From CAXXHQ01 sp963665265 (GTDB lineage: Bacteria > Planctomycetota > Planctomycetia > Pirellulales > Thermoguttaceae), in contig OY762224.2 of assembly GCA_963665265.2 (NCBI GenBank), forward strand, positions 1,922,001 to 1,986,000: DNA of 64,000 bases, given 5' to 3'. Positions 52,261-61,566 of this stretch are shown one piece after another. The translations under genes and the position numbers were made by a program. The notes beneath the pieces are model-generated. The model made no database searches, was not told the origin of the DNA, and saw only the letters and a list, made by a program, of their open reading frames with translations. Within the stretch, counting starts at the first letter, position 1. Every line of letters begins with the position of its first letter.

Positions 52261-53376
52261 ATGGCGAAGATTCGAGTAGCCGTCGTCGGGGCCGGGCGTT
52301 TGGGCGGGTTTCACGCCCAAAAGCTGGCGAAGAATCCGGACGTTCAATTAGTCGGCGTCGCCGATCCTTTCGCCATGAGCCGCAACAAAGTCGCGGTGGA
52401 TTGCGCTTGCGAAGCGATTCCCGACTTTCGATTGTTGCGAGGCCGCATTGACGCCGCCGTGATCGCCACGCCGACCGCCTTGCACCACTCGGTCGCCAAG
52501 GAGATGCTCGGTTGGGGCGTGCATCTGCTCGTCGAAAAACCGTTTTGCTCGGAGACCGCCCAGGCCGAGGAGCTGCTGCAAATCGCGCATCGAAAACGGT
52601 GCATTTTGCAAGTCGGCCACGTCGAGCGTTTTAATCCCGCCTTTACGGCGGCAACGGAGAAAATCGGCGCGCCCAAGTACGTCGAAGCGGTCCGTTCGAG
52701 CGGCTATACTTTCCGTTCAACCGACATCGGCGTCGTTCTTGACCTGATGATTCACGACATTGATCTCGTTCTTTCGATGGTCGATAGCAAAGTTCGTCGC
52801 GTCGACGCTTTGGGCGTTTCGGTGGTCGGCGGACATGAAGACGTGGCGAACGCCCGCATTCAGTTCGATAACGGATGCGTCGCCGCGCTATCCGCGTCGC
52901 GGGTTAGCTACGAAGCGGTGCGTCGGATGCACGTATGGTCGATGCAAGGTTTCGCGGCGGTCGATTTCGCGACTCGAACGGCAACTTACGTTCGACCAAG
53001 CGAAACGCTTCGCACTCGCGAATTCGACGTCGATACGCTTGCGCCGGACGAAGTCGAACGCTGCCGGGCGAATTTCGCGCAAGAGCATTTGCCGAAAGAG
53101 GAAAAACAGTTCGACGCGGTAGACGCTTTGGCCTTAGAGAGCCAGGATTTCATTTCGGCCATTCGCGATTCGAAATCGCCGCGAGTGACGGGCGAAGCCG
53201 GTCGGAACGCCGTCGCGTTGGCCGAAGAGATATTGGATCGGATACATAACCATGCCTGGGACGCTTCGATCGACGGTCCGGTGGGACCGTTGGCGTTGCC
53301 GCGTCGCCGCGTCATTCCCGCACCGCACTTTCAAACTCCGGCGAGCGAGCCGGTTCGTCGTCGCGAGGCGGGGTGA
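52261..53376 (+). CDS. Gfo/Idh/MocA-family oxidoreductase (possible GnnA type)
   Basis: This NAD(P)-dependent sugar oxidoreductase has 371 residues. The N-terminal Rossmann fold starts KIRVAVVGAGRLGGFHAQKLA, and the family's EKPF motif is in HLLVEKPFCSE. GHVERFNPAF and MIHDIDLVLSM follow in the substrate domain. ATG 52261 is chosen on that pattern, with GGAG upstream. Its position directly behind lpxA recalls gnnA, which oxidises UDP-GlcNAc at C3 before transamination to make amide-linked lipid A. The gnnB-type aminotransferase is not in this window. Otherwise it is simply a lipid A-locus dehydrogenase. A terminator follows. Confidence 0.85.
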   Translation: MAKIRVAVVGAGRLGGFHAQKLAKNPDVQLVGVADPFAMSRNKVAVDCACEAIPDFRLLRGRIDAAVIATPTALHHSVAKEMLGWGVHLLVEKPFCSETAQAEELLQIAHRKRCILQVGHVERFNPAFTAATEKIGAPKYVEAVRSSGYTFRSTDIGVVLDLMIHDIDLVLSMVDSKVRRVDALGVSVVGGHEDVANARIQFDNGCVAALSASRVSYEAVRRMHVWSMQGFAAVDFATRTATYVRPSETLRTREFDVDTLAPDEVERCRANFAQEHLPKEEKQFDAVDALALESQDFISAIRDSKSPRVTGEAGRNAVALAEEILDRIHNHAWDASIDGPVGPLALPRRRVIPAPHFQTPASEPVRRREAG

Positions 53377-53403
53377 TTTATTCGGTTGTATATAGTGAAT
53401 CAA

Positions 53404-53434
53404 ACGGCGTGTCGGTTTCGGCACGCCGTTTTTT
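53404..53434 (+). terminator. Terminator of lpx operon
   Basis: The stem ACGGCGTG / CACGCCGT is followed by a T-run. On the minus strand the same stem is followed by fewer Ts. Confidence 0.88.
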
Positions 53435-53859
53435 ATTGGATGAAGAGGAATCGCATTTTTCCCGCCCTGGAGGGAGGAAAAAGCGGTTTTTCGTCATAGA
53501 CGTTTCAACTCAGCCGGAATTCTCGTAAAAAACGGAAAAACGTCTTGAAAAATGACTGGCCGTTCGCTAATATCAAACGTATAGTCATAGTAGGAAGCCG
53601 AAAAGTCGTCTGAATTCGTGGTTTTGGCAAGAAATATAATCCACGAGAAAGCGACGGCGGGGATGCCGGGTAGATTCCCGTGACTGACAATATATATATC
53701 CTGCTCCGTCATCATGCGAACCGCATGGTTGAAGGAACCCGCCCCTGGGCAGATTTGTCTAGGAAGTAGCCCGCCATAGAGATCGCGACGGCCGACGCAA
53801 GTCGCGAGGTCGGTAATAGCAACGCCCCTTCGAAGTTTAACGCAGTGAGGTTTCGCAAT
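53435..53859. other. Intergenic region before efflux operon
   Basis: No secure gene lies in about 425 bases. A 73-codon minus-strand frame (53494-53715) reads plausibly but lacks a ribosome binding site. TATAAT at 53635-53640 has no matching -35. GAGG at 53847-53850 is the ribosome binding site for the adaptor gene. Confidence 0.4.
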
Positions 53860-55098
53860 ATGATTTCGCGTCGCACATCGCACCAGATCGCAGTAACGGC
53901 GCTTATGCTTTCGCCGGTATTGAGCGGATGCTACAAGATGCCGCAGATGCCGCAGGAAGTCGCTCCGAAGGTGACAGTCGGAAAACCGGTCGTGAAAGAA
54001 GTGACCGATTATTTCGAGTTCACGGGAAGAACGTCGGCCATCGGCGAAGTGGAAATTCGCGCGAGGGTGACGGGTTACCTGGAGAAGATCTGTTTTATTG
54101 ACGGTCAAGACGTGAAGAAAGGCGATTTGCTTTTCGTCATCGACCCTCGTCCTTATGAAGCCGCGTTGGATCGAGCGAAGGGCGAATTAGCGAGGCTTTT
54201 GGCGGTTTGCGATAAGGCGAAGGCCGACTTGGCTCGTAGCGAACGATTGCGTCCGAGCGGAGCCGTGAGCGAAGACGAATACGAGCAGCGAGTTTCGACG
54301 TTAGTCGGCGCGAAGGCGTCGATCCAGACTGCGCAGGCGGCCGTTCGCGACGCAGAGTTGAACCTTGAATTCACGAAGATCGAATCGCCGATCGACGGCC
54401 GGGTAAGTCGAAGACTCGTCACCGAAGGAAATCTGATTCAGCAAGGGACTCAAATTCTGACGACGGTCGTGACCTCCGGCCCGCTCTACGTATATTTCGA
54501 CATCACGAGCGACGCCTTGTTGAAGTACGCTCGCTTGGCTTCTCAAAACGAGCGCTTGGTGCAATTGATGCACGCCTCGCGGGTGAAAGAAGCGAACATT
54601 CCGGTCGAAGTTCAATTGCAGGACGAAGAAAATTTTCCGCACAAGGGCGTTCTCGACTTTGTGGATAATCAGATGGATTCGTCGACCGCTCAGATTCGCG
54701 CGCGAGCGATTTTTGAAAACAAAGATCGGCTCTTGACGCCGGGCCTTTTCGTTCGCGTTCGGATTCCCTACGGTCAACCGCATGACGCGATTCTTGTGGA
54801 CGAAAAGTCGATTATTTCGAATCAACGGGACAAGTGCTTGATGGTCGTCGCCGAAGAGGGCGGGAAGCAGGTCGCCCAATTCCGCAAAGTGCAATTAGGC
54901 GGTTTGCATGACGGGTATCGCGCGATTGAGAACGGGATCGGCAAGGACGACACGATTATCGTGAACGGTTTGCTTCGGGTGAAGCCGGGGATGCCCGTCG
55001 ATCCGCACGCCGAAGGTAAGAGCGAGACGGCGATCGCCCAAACGCCGCAAACGGTCGAGAGCTCGACCGCCTCCAAAGACGCCGCATCCAAGAACTAG
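53860..55098 (+). CDS. RND efflux adaptor lipoprotein
   Basis: This membrane-fusion protein of the AcrA/MexA type has 412 residues. A signal peptide with lipobox LSGC (PVLSGCYK) predicts lipidation. The order is TSAIGEVEIRARVTGYLEKICFIDGQDVKKGDLLFVIDPRPYEA (lipoyl half), coiled coil, ESPIDGRVSRRLVTEGNLIQQG (second lipoyl half), barrel and membrane-proximal domain. ATG 53860 is selected because GAGG is 9 nt upstream; an in-frame GTG at 53845 is less likely. It heads the tripartite efflux operon with the pump 12 nt downstream. The C-terminus is Ser/Thr/Ala-rich and disordered. Confidence 0.93.
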   Translation: MISRRTSHQIAVTALMLSPVLSGCYKMPQMPQEVAPKVTVGKPVVKEVTDYFEFTGRTSAIGEVEIRARVTGYLEKICFIDGQDVKKGDLLFVIDPRPYEAALDRAKGELARLLAVCDKAKADLARSERLRPSGAVSEDEYEQRVSTLVGAKASIQTAQAAVRDAELNLEFTKIESPIDGRVSRRLVTEGNLIQQGTQILTTVVTSGPLYVYFDITSDALLKYARLASQNERLVQLMHASRVKEANIPVEVQLQDEENFPHKGVLDFVDNQMDSSTAQIRARAIFENKDRLLTPGLFVRVRIPYGQPHDAILVDEKSIISNQRDKCLMVVAEEGGKQVAQFRKVQLGGLHDGYRAIENGIGKDDTIIVNGLLRVKPGMPVDPHAEGKSETAIAQTPQTVESSTASKDAASKN

Positions 55099-55110
55099 GA
55101 ACCGCCTCCG

Positions 55111-58100
55111 ATGTTTTCGCGTTTCTTTATTGATCGTCCGATTTTAGCTTCCGTACCGTCGATATTGATCACGTTGGCCGGTTTGGTCGCGGTGTTCATG
55201 CTGCCGGTCGCGCAGTATCCCGAGATCACGCCGCCGACGGTGCAAGTGGCATGTGCGTATCCCGGCGCCAACGCCAAGGTGTTGGCCGACACGGTGGCCG
55301 CTCCGATCGAGCAGCAGGTCAACGGCGTTGAGGACATGCTTTACATGTCTTCGCAATGCAATAACGACGGCAGCTACTCGCTGACGATTACGTTCAAGGT
55401 GGGCGTCAACTTGAACATGGCTCAAGTTCTCGTGCAGAATCGCGTGGCGTTGGCTACGCCGAAGCTTCCCGATATGGTGAAGCAGATCGGCGTGACGGTG
55501 AGCAAGCAGTCGCCCGACTTCTTAATGATCGTCAATTTGATATCGCCGAAGGGAACGTACGATCAGCTTTATTTAAACAACTACGCAGTGATTCAGATTC
55601 GCGACGAGTTGGCTCGTCTGGACGGCGTGGGCGAAGCTCGCGTATTCAGTCAGCAAGACTACAGCATGCGAATCTGGATTGATCCGGACAAGCTCGCCTC
55701 GTTGAGCATGACTTCCGGCGACGTGGTTAAGGCGTTGCGGGAGCAAAACGTTCAAGTGGCGGCCGGCCAAGTCGGCCAGCAGCCGGCCACGAACGGGATG
55801 GCCTTCCAGTACACGTTGACCACGCTTGGGCGTTTGACCGATCCGGATCAGTTTTCCGAAATCATCGTCAAAACGGGCAAAGAGGGACGCATCGTTCGCC
55901 TCAAAGACGTGGCGAAGATCGATCTCGGGGCGAAGAGCCTTGACGTGACTAGTTATCTCGACGGAAAACCGGCCGCGGCGATCGGCGTTTTCCAATTGCC
56001 CGGCTCGAACGCGTTGGCCACCGCCGAGCGCGTGAAAACGCGGATGAAGGAACTCAGTAAAAACTTCCCGCAAGGGGTCGACTACGCCATTATCTATGAC
56101 ACGACGCCGTACATCAGCGAATCGATTCGCGAAGTGTTCAAAACGTTGCGCGACGCGGTGATTCTCGTCGCCATCGTCGTGTTGGTCTTCCTGCAAAACT
56201 GGCGGTCGTCGTTAATTCCTTTGGTCGCCGTTCCGGTGGCCATTATCGGAACGTTCGCGGCGATGGCCGTGTTGGGTTACAGTTTGAACACGCTTTCGCT
56301 GTTCGGATTGGTCTTGGCGATCGGCATCGTGGTGGACGACGCGATCGTCGTCGTCGAGGCGACCGAGCATCATATTGAGCAGGGGATGACGCCGCGCGCC
56401 GCCGCGCATCAAGCGATGGAAGAAGTGTCGGCCCCGGTGTTCGCGATCGGATTGGTGCTTACGTCCGTGTTCGTTCCTTGCGTATTCATTTCCGGAATGA
56501 CCGGTCAGTTCTTTCGGCAGTTCGCCGTGACGATCGCCGTTTCGACGATTCTATCGACTTTCAACTCGCTGACGCTTAGTCCGGCGTTGTGCGCGATTCT
56601 CTTGAAGCCGAAGCACGAGCAGGCCGACCCGTTGGCGAGGCTCGTCAATTTCACGCTCGGTTGGTTTTTCAAACTGTTCAATCGCGGTTTTACGACTTCG
56701 ATTAACGGATACGCGTGGTTCGTGGGCAAGTCGCTCCGCATGAGCTTCGTCGTCTTGTTGATTTACGGGGGACTATTGCTCGTCACGGTTTTCGGCTCTC
56801 GCGTCATGCCGAGCGGATTTATTCCCAATCAAGATCAAGGATTCCTGTTTGTCGTCGTTCAGTTGCCCGACGCCGCCTCGTTGGAGCGGACCGAAAAAGT
56901 AATGTCGCGGGCCAGCCAGATGATTCGCGAGACGAAGGGGGTCGCGCATACGATTCACGTTTCAGGCCTTTCGTTCGTGTTGGGCGGAAACGGCCCGAAT
57001 CTCGGAACGATGTTCGTCGTTCTCGATCCGTTCGAGGAGCGGGAGTCGCCCGAATTGAAGGCCGACGCGATCGTCGCCGAATTGCAGAAAAAGTTGTCGC
57101 AGATCGAAGAGGCGACGATCATGGCCGTCGGTCCGCCCCCGGTCCGAGGGCTCGGCAACGCCGGCGGTTACAAGATCGTTCTTGAGGATCGCGGCGGACT
57201 TGGAACCTCCGCCTTGCAAGACGCCTTTGACGAGATAAAGGCGAATATTAATCCGCGATCCGGCGTTTATTACATGATGACGGCCTTTAGCGCGCACACC
57301 CCGCAAATTTACATTGACGTGGATCGCGCGAAGTGCAAAACGCTGAGCGTCGCCTTGAGCGACGTGTTCGACACGCTACAAGCCAATTTGGGCGGATTGT
57401 ACGTCAACGACTTCAATCAATTCGGGCGCACGTTGCAAGTGAACGTGCAGGCCGACGCGCAGTATCGCATGCACCCCGAGGACGTGGGGCGTTTGCAAGT
57501 GCGAAACGACGACGACAAAATGGTTCCGCTCGCCTCGGTGGCGAAAGTTGAAGCGTCGAGCGGTCCATTGATGATCACTCGCTATAACATGTATCCGTCG
57601 ATCGCCGTGACGTGCCTTTCCTCGAACTTCCTCAGCTCGGGCCAGGCCGCGTCGATCGTCGAAAAACTGGCGGACGAGCATCTTCCGCCTTCGATGACGC
57701 ACGAGTGGTCCGAATTGATGTATTTGCAGCTCACGGCCGGTAACACGGCGGGTTTCGTGTTCGGCGGGGCCGTCGTGTTGGTTTTCCTGGTTTTGGCCGG
57801 TCAGTACGAAAGCTGGTCGTTGCCGTTGGCGGTCATTCTCGTCGTGCCGATGTGCATTTTCTGCTCGTTGCTCGGCGTGGCGTTGAACGGCGGCGATATC
57901 AATATTTTCACGCAAATCGGATTCGTCGTGTTGGTCGGTTTGGCGAGTAAGAACGCGATTCTTATCGTGGAATTCGCCAAAGCGAAGCGGGAGGAAGGCA
58001 TGCCCCGAGGCGAGGCCACGGTGGCCGCCTGCCGTTTGCGTTTGCGACCGATTATGATGACCTCGTTCGCGTTCATCTTGGGCGTGGTTCCGCTTATGGT

Positions 58101-58284
58101 TTCGTCGGGGGCCGGTTGCGAAATGCGGCAAGTGTTGGGGCTCGCTGTGTTTTCGGGTATGTTGGGCGTGACCCTTTTCGGCATCTTTTTGACGCCGGTG
58201 TTTTACTACGTCGTTCAAGGCTTCAACGATCGTCGACGCATGAAGCGAGAAGCGGCCTACGCGAAAGAATCCTTTGTCGGATAG
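55111..58284 (+). CDS. HAE1-family RND multidrug efflux pump
   Basis: This 1057-residue trimeric proton/drug antiporter is of the AcrB/MexB type. It starts FSRFFIDRPILASVPSILI, and the porter domain has QYPEITPPTVQVACAYPGANA. TM4 shows VLAIGIVVDDAIVVVE with the proton-relay Asp pair, and GIVV...NAILIVEFA appears in TM10. Length and twelve-TM topology are standard. Flanked by an adaptor gene and a TetR gene, and with a TolC-type gene behind, it is a complete efflux set for hydrophobic drugs, bile salts or similar amphiphiles. It is clearly different from the pump at 39-43 kb, whose porter sequence and gene order differ. Confidence 0.96.
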   Translation: MFSRFFIDRPILASVPSILITLAGLVAVFMLPVAQYPEITPPTVQVACAYPGANAKVLADTVAAPIEQQVNGVEDMLYMSSQCNNDGSYSLTITFKVGVNLNMAQVLVQNRVALATPKLPDMVKQIGVTVSKQSPDFLMIVNLISPKGTYDQLYLNNYAVIQIRDELARLDGVGEARVFSQQDYSMRIWIDPDKLASLSMTSGDVVKALREQNVQVAAGQVGQQPATNGMAFQYTLTTLGRLTDPDQFSEIIVKTGKEGRIVRLKDVAKIDLGAKSLDVTSYLDGKPAAAIGVFQLPGSNALATAERVKTRMKELSKNFPQGVDYAIIYDTTPYISESIREVFKTLRDAVILVAIVVLVFLQNWRSSLIPLVAVPVAIIGTFAAMAVLGYSLNTLSLFGLVLAIGIVVDDAIVVVEATEHHIEQGMTPRAAAHQAMEEVSAPVFAIGLVLTSVFVPCVFISGMTGQFFRQFAVTIAVSTILSTFNSLTLSPALCAILLKPKHEQADPLARLVNFTLGWFFKLFNRGFTTSINGYAWFVGKSLRMSFVVLLIYGGLLLVTVFGSRVMPSGFIPNQDQGFLFVVVQLPDAASLERTEKVMSRASQMIRETKGVAHTIHVSGLSFVLGGNGPNLGTMFVVLDPFEERESPELKADAIVAELQKKLSQIEEATIMAVGPPPVRGLGNAGGYKIVLEDRGGLGTSALQDAFDEIKANINPRSGVYYMMTAFSAHTPQIYIDVDRAKCKTLSVALSDVFDTLQANLGGLYVNDFNQFGRTLQVNVQADAQYRMHPEDVGRLQVRNDDDKMVPLASVAKVEASSGPLMITRYNMYPSIAVTCLSSNFLSSGQAASIVEKLADEHLPPSMTHEWSELMYLQLTAGNTAGFVFGGAVVLVFLVLAGQYESWSLPLAVILVVPMCIFCSLLGVALNGGDINIFTQIGFVVLVGLASKNAILIVEFAKAKREEGMPRGEATVAACRLRLRPIMMTSFAFILGVVPLMVSSGAGCEMRQVLGLAVFSGMLGVTLFGIFLTPVFYYVVQGFNDRRRMKREAAYAKESFVG

Positions 58285-58341
58285 ATTTGACGCCGGAACC
58301 GCGAACGGCGCGGTTTATCGAGGACGCAATAGGAGACGCCG

Positions 58342-58956
58342 ATGAACTCCGTCAGCGCGAAACGCAAAGAGTTATTGACCGCGAAGATGAAAGAGGCGAT
58401 CCACGAAGCGGCCGTCTCGGTTCTCGGTCAATACGGCGTCGAAGGAATGACGATGGAACGCGTCGCCGCGGCGGCGAAAATGGCCAAGGGGAGCTTGTAC
58501 TGTTATTTCAAAAGCAAGCAGGACTTACTTCGCTTCGTTCACGAAAAACTCATCGAGCCGATCATCCAGGAGATAAACGACGTCGTCGCGAGCGATATTC
58601 CCGCAATCGAGAAGCTGAAAAGGATGGCGGCGTCGGGATGCAATCACGTGATGAAGCATCACGCCACGTTCGCGCTTCTTCACCAAGACTCTGCGGTTCG
58701 CGTATTAATCGAGGAGAGCGACCGCAATAAACGTGAAGTCGCCGTTCAGCAATACGCCTCGGTTTTTCGACAAGGCATGGCCGAAGGGATTTTGACGGAG
58801 ACGGATCCCGAGAATTTAGCCCGCATGTTTTTTGGGGCGATGATCGAGCTATTCCATCGCGCGTTGGTTTCGGAGCAAGCGGACGAAGCGAACTCGCTGA
58901 TTTCGCAGTTGCTGGAAGTCTTTCTTCGCGGAGCTCTTGCTCCGGCCTCTCGATAG
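58342..58956 (+). CDS. TetR-family transcriptional regulator
   Basis: This 204-residue repressor-type protein has an N-terminal helix-turn-helix, VLGQYGVEGMTMERVAAAAKMAKGSLYCYFKSK, typical of TetR. The ligand domain is all-helical. GGAG is 7 nt before ATG. It sits between the pump and the TolC-like channel gene and most likely regulates this efflux operon in response to a pump substrate. The inverted repeat at 58993-59010, between this gene and the channel gene, is a candidate operator. Confidence 0.92.
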   Translation: MNSVSAKRKELLTAKMKEAIHEAAVSVLGQYGVEGMTMERVAAAAKMAKGSLYCYFKSKQDLLRFVHEKLIEPIIQEINDVVASDIPAIEKLKRMAASGCNHVMKHHATFALLHQDSAVRVLIEESDRNKREVAVQQYASVFRQGMAEGILTETDPENLARMFFGAMIELFHRALVSEQADEANSLISQLLEVFLRGALAPASR

Positions 58957-58992
58957 ACGCCCCTCTTTGGCGGAGCGCCGCTTATATCGATT

Positions 58993-59010
58993 ATTCGGTT
59001 TTTTCCGAAT
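58993..59010. promoter_or_regulatory. Inverted repeat, candidate TetR operator or terminator
   Basis: ATTCGG / CCGAAT with a 6-bp T spacer lies 37 nt after the TetR gene and about 124 nt before the channel gene. It fits a palindromic operator; as a terminator it is poor because no T-run follows. Confidence 0.4.
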
Positions 59011-59133
59011 GTCTTTGTTTCGTTAATATGGGATAGTTGTCCTGTAGTAGGAAATCCAAATACTCAATTCGCAACGATCGTACCGAATATTGCTCTGGAA
59101 GCGAGAATTCTATCTCTAGCGAAGGAGCGCGAT

Positions 59134-60732
59134 ATGCGGACGCATTTTCAGCTTTCCGACAGAAGGAATCTGCGGGAAGGGTATTTCCGTAAATATTTGC
59201 CGTTTATGGAGATAATGCTTCTTTTGGTGACGGCTGCCGGTTGCACCAGCGGTCGAGAGTATTTTAGGAACGGGTTTAAGGTCGGTCCGAACTACACGAA
59301 GCCGGCGGCCCCGGTCGCCGACGATTGGGTTGATTCGAGCGATCCGAATGTGGAAAAAATAAGGCCCGACGACGCCGCGTGGTGGAGAACGTTCAACGAC
59401 CCGACGCTTGACGACCTGATTCACCAAGCCTATCAACAAAATTTAACATTGCGCGTGGCCGGTCTTCGCATACTCGAAGCGCGTGCCCAGCGAGATATCG
59501 CGGCGGGGGGACTTTTCCCGCAATCGCAACAGGCTTACGGCAGCTACTCGCGGACGAATTTGAGTCGGAACGCGCCAACGGCCGCGCCGTCCAGTTTCTT
59601 CGATGAATGGAAGCTTGGAACGAACTTGGCTTGGGAATTGGATTTTTGGGGGCGTTTCCGCCGCGCCGTCGAGTCGGCGAACGCGAATTTGGACGCCTCG
59701 GTAGAAAACTACGACGACGTGCTCGTCATTCTTCTTGCGGAAGTCGCGCAGCAATACGCGAGCCTCCGCACGGCCGAGCAACGTTTGGAATACGCCAAGC
59801 AAAACGCGGAGATTCAGCGTGAGAGCTTGGGGATCGCCGATGCGAAGTATCAGAACGGCGCCACGTCGAAACTGGACGTTACCCAGGGGCAAGCGAATTT
59901 ATCGCAAACGTTGGCGGCGATACCGCCGATGGAAACCGCGCGTCGTCAAGCGGCGAATCAACTTTGCATTTTGATGGGCATGCCGCCGCAAAACATCGAC
60001 GCCATGCTAAGCCGCACGAAGATGATTCCGACCGCGCCGCCGCATGTGGCGGTCGGCGTGCCGGCCGAATTGTTGCGTCGTCGCCCGGACGTTCGTCGCG
60101 CCGAACGTCAAGTGGCCGCCCAATCGGCTCAAATCGGCATCGCTCAATCCGAGTTGTATCCGCATTTTTCGATCACCGGCAACATTTACGTCGATTCGAA
60201 AAGCGTTCAAAACTTGTTTGAGAGCGGGTCGGTCGCCGGCAGCATCGGGCCGTCGTTCCAATGGAACATTCTTAACTACGGCCGCATCGTGAACGGCGTT
60301 CGCGTCCAAGACGCCCGATTCCAGCAGCTCGTCGTGACCTATCAAAACACGGTTTTGCAAGCGAACGCCGAGGCCGAAAACGCGATGGTCGCCTTCTTGA
60401 AAGCGCAGCAACAAGTAAAAGATCTTGCGGACAGCGCCGAGGCTTCAAAGCAATCGGTGGGTTTGGTTCGCGATCAGTACAACGCCGGCAAGGCCGACTT
60501 CAACCGCGTTCTGACCGTCGAGCAACAACTGACGGTGCAGCAAGACCAATTGGCGAACGCTCAAGGCTCGGTGGCGAAAAACTTAGTGTTGCTCTACAAG
60601 GCGCTGGGAGGCGGCTGGCAGATTCGTCTCGGCGGCACGGAGCCGCAGCCGTTGCCCGCCCCGAACGGCGCTCCGCGACCGGCCCAACCGGACATGGCTC
60701 CGACGATTCCCGAACCGCCGACGAATACCTAA
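59134..60732 (+). CDS. TolC-like outer-membrane efflux lipoprotein (NodT family)
   Basis: This outer-membrane channel of a tripartite pump has 532 residues. The signal region ends in AAGCTSG, so a lipid anchor is likely. The family start FKVGPNYTKPAAPVADDWVD, then WWRTFNDPTLDDLIHQAYQQNLTLRVAGLRILEARAQR, repeats in the second half with ELLRRRPDVRRAERQVAAQSAQIGIAQSELYPHFSITG. Long helices alternate with strand segments. AAGGAG lies 8 nt before ATG 59134. The C-terminus is Pro-rich. It completes the efflux locus. Confidence 0.95.
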   Translation: MRTHFQLSDRRNLREGYFRKYLPFMEIMLLLVTAAGCTSGREYFRNGFKVGPNYTKPAAPVADDWVDSSDPNVEKIRPDDAAWWRTFNDPTLDDLIHQAYQQNLTLRVAGLRILEARAQRDIAAGGLFPQSQQAYGSYSRTNLSRNAPTAAPSSFFDEWKLGTNLAWELDFWGRFRRAVESANANLDASVENYDDVLVILLAEVAQQYASLRTAEQRLEYAKQNAEIQRESLGIADAKYQNGATSKLDVTQGQANLSQTLAAIPPMETARRQAANQLCILMGMPPQNIDAMLSRTKMIPTAPPHVAVGVPAELLRRRPDVRRAERQVAAQSAQIGIAQSELYPHFSITGNIYVDSKSVQNLFESGSVAGSIGPSFQWNILNYGRIVNGVRVQDARFQQLVVTYQNTVLQANAEAENAMVAFLKAQQQVKDLADSAEASKQSVGLVRDQYNAGKADFNRVLTVEQQLTVQQDQLANAQGSVAKNLVLLYKALGGGWQIRLGGTEPQPLPAPNGAPRPAQPDMAPTIPEPPTNT

Positions 60733-60766
60733 GCAAAATAGAGAATAATCGATAAGGAAACTGATC

Positions 60767-61123
60767 ATGAGCAGAGTGATATGTCTTGTCGCGGCGATGG
60801 CGATCGGATTGATTTGCGAGAGCGCGAGGGCGGTCGAGTACTGCGCCCGACCGCTTGGCCAAGAGCTTTGCTGCTCACGGTGCACGATCATTCCGTATTG
60901 CTGCCCGGACGACTATTGCGCGAAGCCGGCGCCTTGCATTCCTTGCGTGCCGAAGTCGTGCTGCCCGGACGACTACTGCGCGAAGCCGATTCCGTGCATT
61001 CCTTGCGTACCGAAGTCGTGCTGCCCGGACGATTATTGCCGGAAGCCGATGCCGGAGCTTTGCCGACCGTTGAATCGGGCGTTTTATCGCTGCGGACCGA
61101 CCGCTTGTCCCTGCGAAAAATAG
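60767..61123 (+). CDS. Secreted Cys-rich tandem-repeat protein
   Basis: This 118-residue protein starts with a signal peptide (VICLVAAMAIGLICESARA). The mature part has 21 Cys and three copies of a 20-residue unit starting CCPDDYC (about residues 45, 65 and 85), the first two complete with a CIPCVPKS end. It ends GCPTACPCEK-like (CGPTACPCEK). The function is not recognised; dense Cys pairs suit metal binding or a disulfide-rigid structure in the periplasm or outside. It lies 34 nt after the efflux channel gene and before a terminator, so it is likely in the same transcript. I recall related CCPDDYC proteins only from planctomycetes. Confidence 0.8.
   Translation: MSRVICLVAAMAIGLICESARAVEYCARPLGQELCCSRCTIIPYCCPDDYCAKPAPCIPCVPKSCCPDDYCAKPIPCIPCVPKSCCPDDYCRKPMPELCRPLNRAFYRCGPTACPCEK
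60899..61048 (+). repeat. 60-bp tandem coding repeat (2.5 copies)
   Basis: Units start at 60899, 60959 and 61019 with a period of exactly 60 bases. The first two differ at only a few positions, and the third diverges after about 30 bases. They encode the CCPDDYC repeats, so this is not a CRISPR array: there are no spacers. Confidence 0.93.
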
Positions 61124-61163
61124 GGGGCGGCAGAACGTTCGGCCTAGAATGGCAGCCTATTGG

Positions 61164-61209
61164 GGCGTAACGTACTATGAAGAAACCATGTTACGTTACG
61201 CCTTTTTTT
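61164..61209 (+). terminator. Terminator after Cys-rich protein
   Basis: An 11-bp stem GGCGTAACGTA / TACGTTACGCC is followed by seven Ts. It ends the efflux transcript. Confidence 0.9.
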
Positions 61210-61248
61210 GTTGAAAAACGTCGTCGAAAGGGGCGTTCGAGCGAAAAA

Positions 61249-61276
61249 TTGACTTGTTCGCCGTCCAAAATACAAT
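61249..61276 (+). promoter_or_regulatory. Sigma70-type promoter for the subtilase gene
   Basis: TTGACT (61249-61254) and TACAAT (61271-61276) are spaced by 16 nt. The predicted start near 61283 leaves a leader of about 285 nt before the protease gene. Confidence 0.65.
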
Positions 61277-61566
61277 AGAAGGCGTTAGACGGTCGCTTAT
61301 GCCGTCGTTCGCACCGAGATGCATCTTCCGAGGTAGCGTAAGCCGTTTTTCGCCAAATGGGTTTGGAGCGTTCGAGATTAATTCTCGTGCATCCCCCCGC
61401 CGTCTCCTAATGACGTCGGACTTCGCCATTCGGTCTTTCTTTTAACGGCTTTCATCTTGAGACTCTAGAAACGCGTTAGCGACGTTTTCTTATTCTTTCT
61501 CTTTTGACAAAAAATATATTCCCTCGCATTCGAATGAACGGATCGCGATACAACACGGATGACATA
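61277..61566 (+). other. Long 5' leader of the subtilase gene
   Basis: About 290 bases have no supported ORF. A small frame at 61254-61445 has no ribosome binding site. A leader RNA function is possible but no structure class is recognised. Confidence 0.4.

Noticed and set aside
53635..53640. TATAAT before the efflux operon as a promoter
   Set aside because: No acceptable -35 box at 16-18 nt; the nearby TTGGCA is only 5 nt away.
53494..53715. Minus-strand 73-codon frame with protein-like translation
   Set aside because: It has no ribosome binding site or recognised family, and the longer version runs antisense into the adaptor gene. It could be a decayed gene, but support is too weak.
60899..61048. 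60-bp direct repeats as a possible CRISPR array
   Set aside because: The repeats are contiguous, in frame and encode a Cys-rich unit; there are no spacers or cas genes.
61196..61445. Small frames on both strands between terminator and subtilase gene
   Set aside because: They overlap the terminator or promoter and lack ribosome sites.
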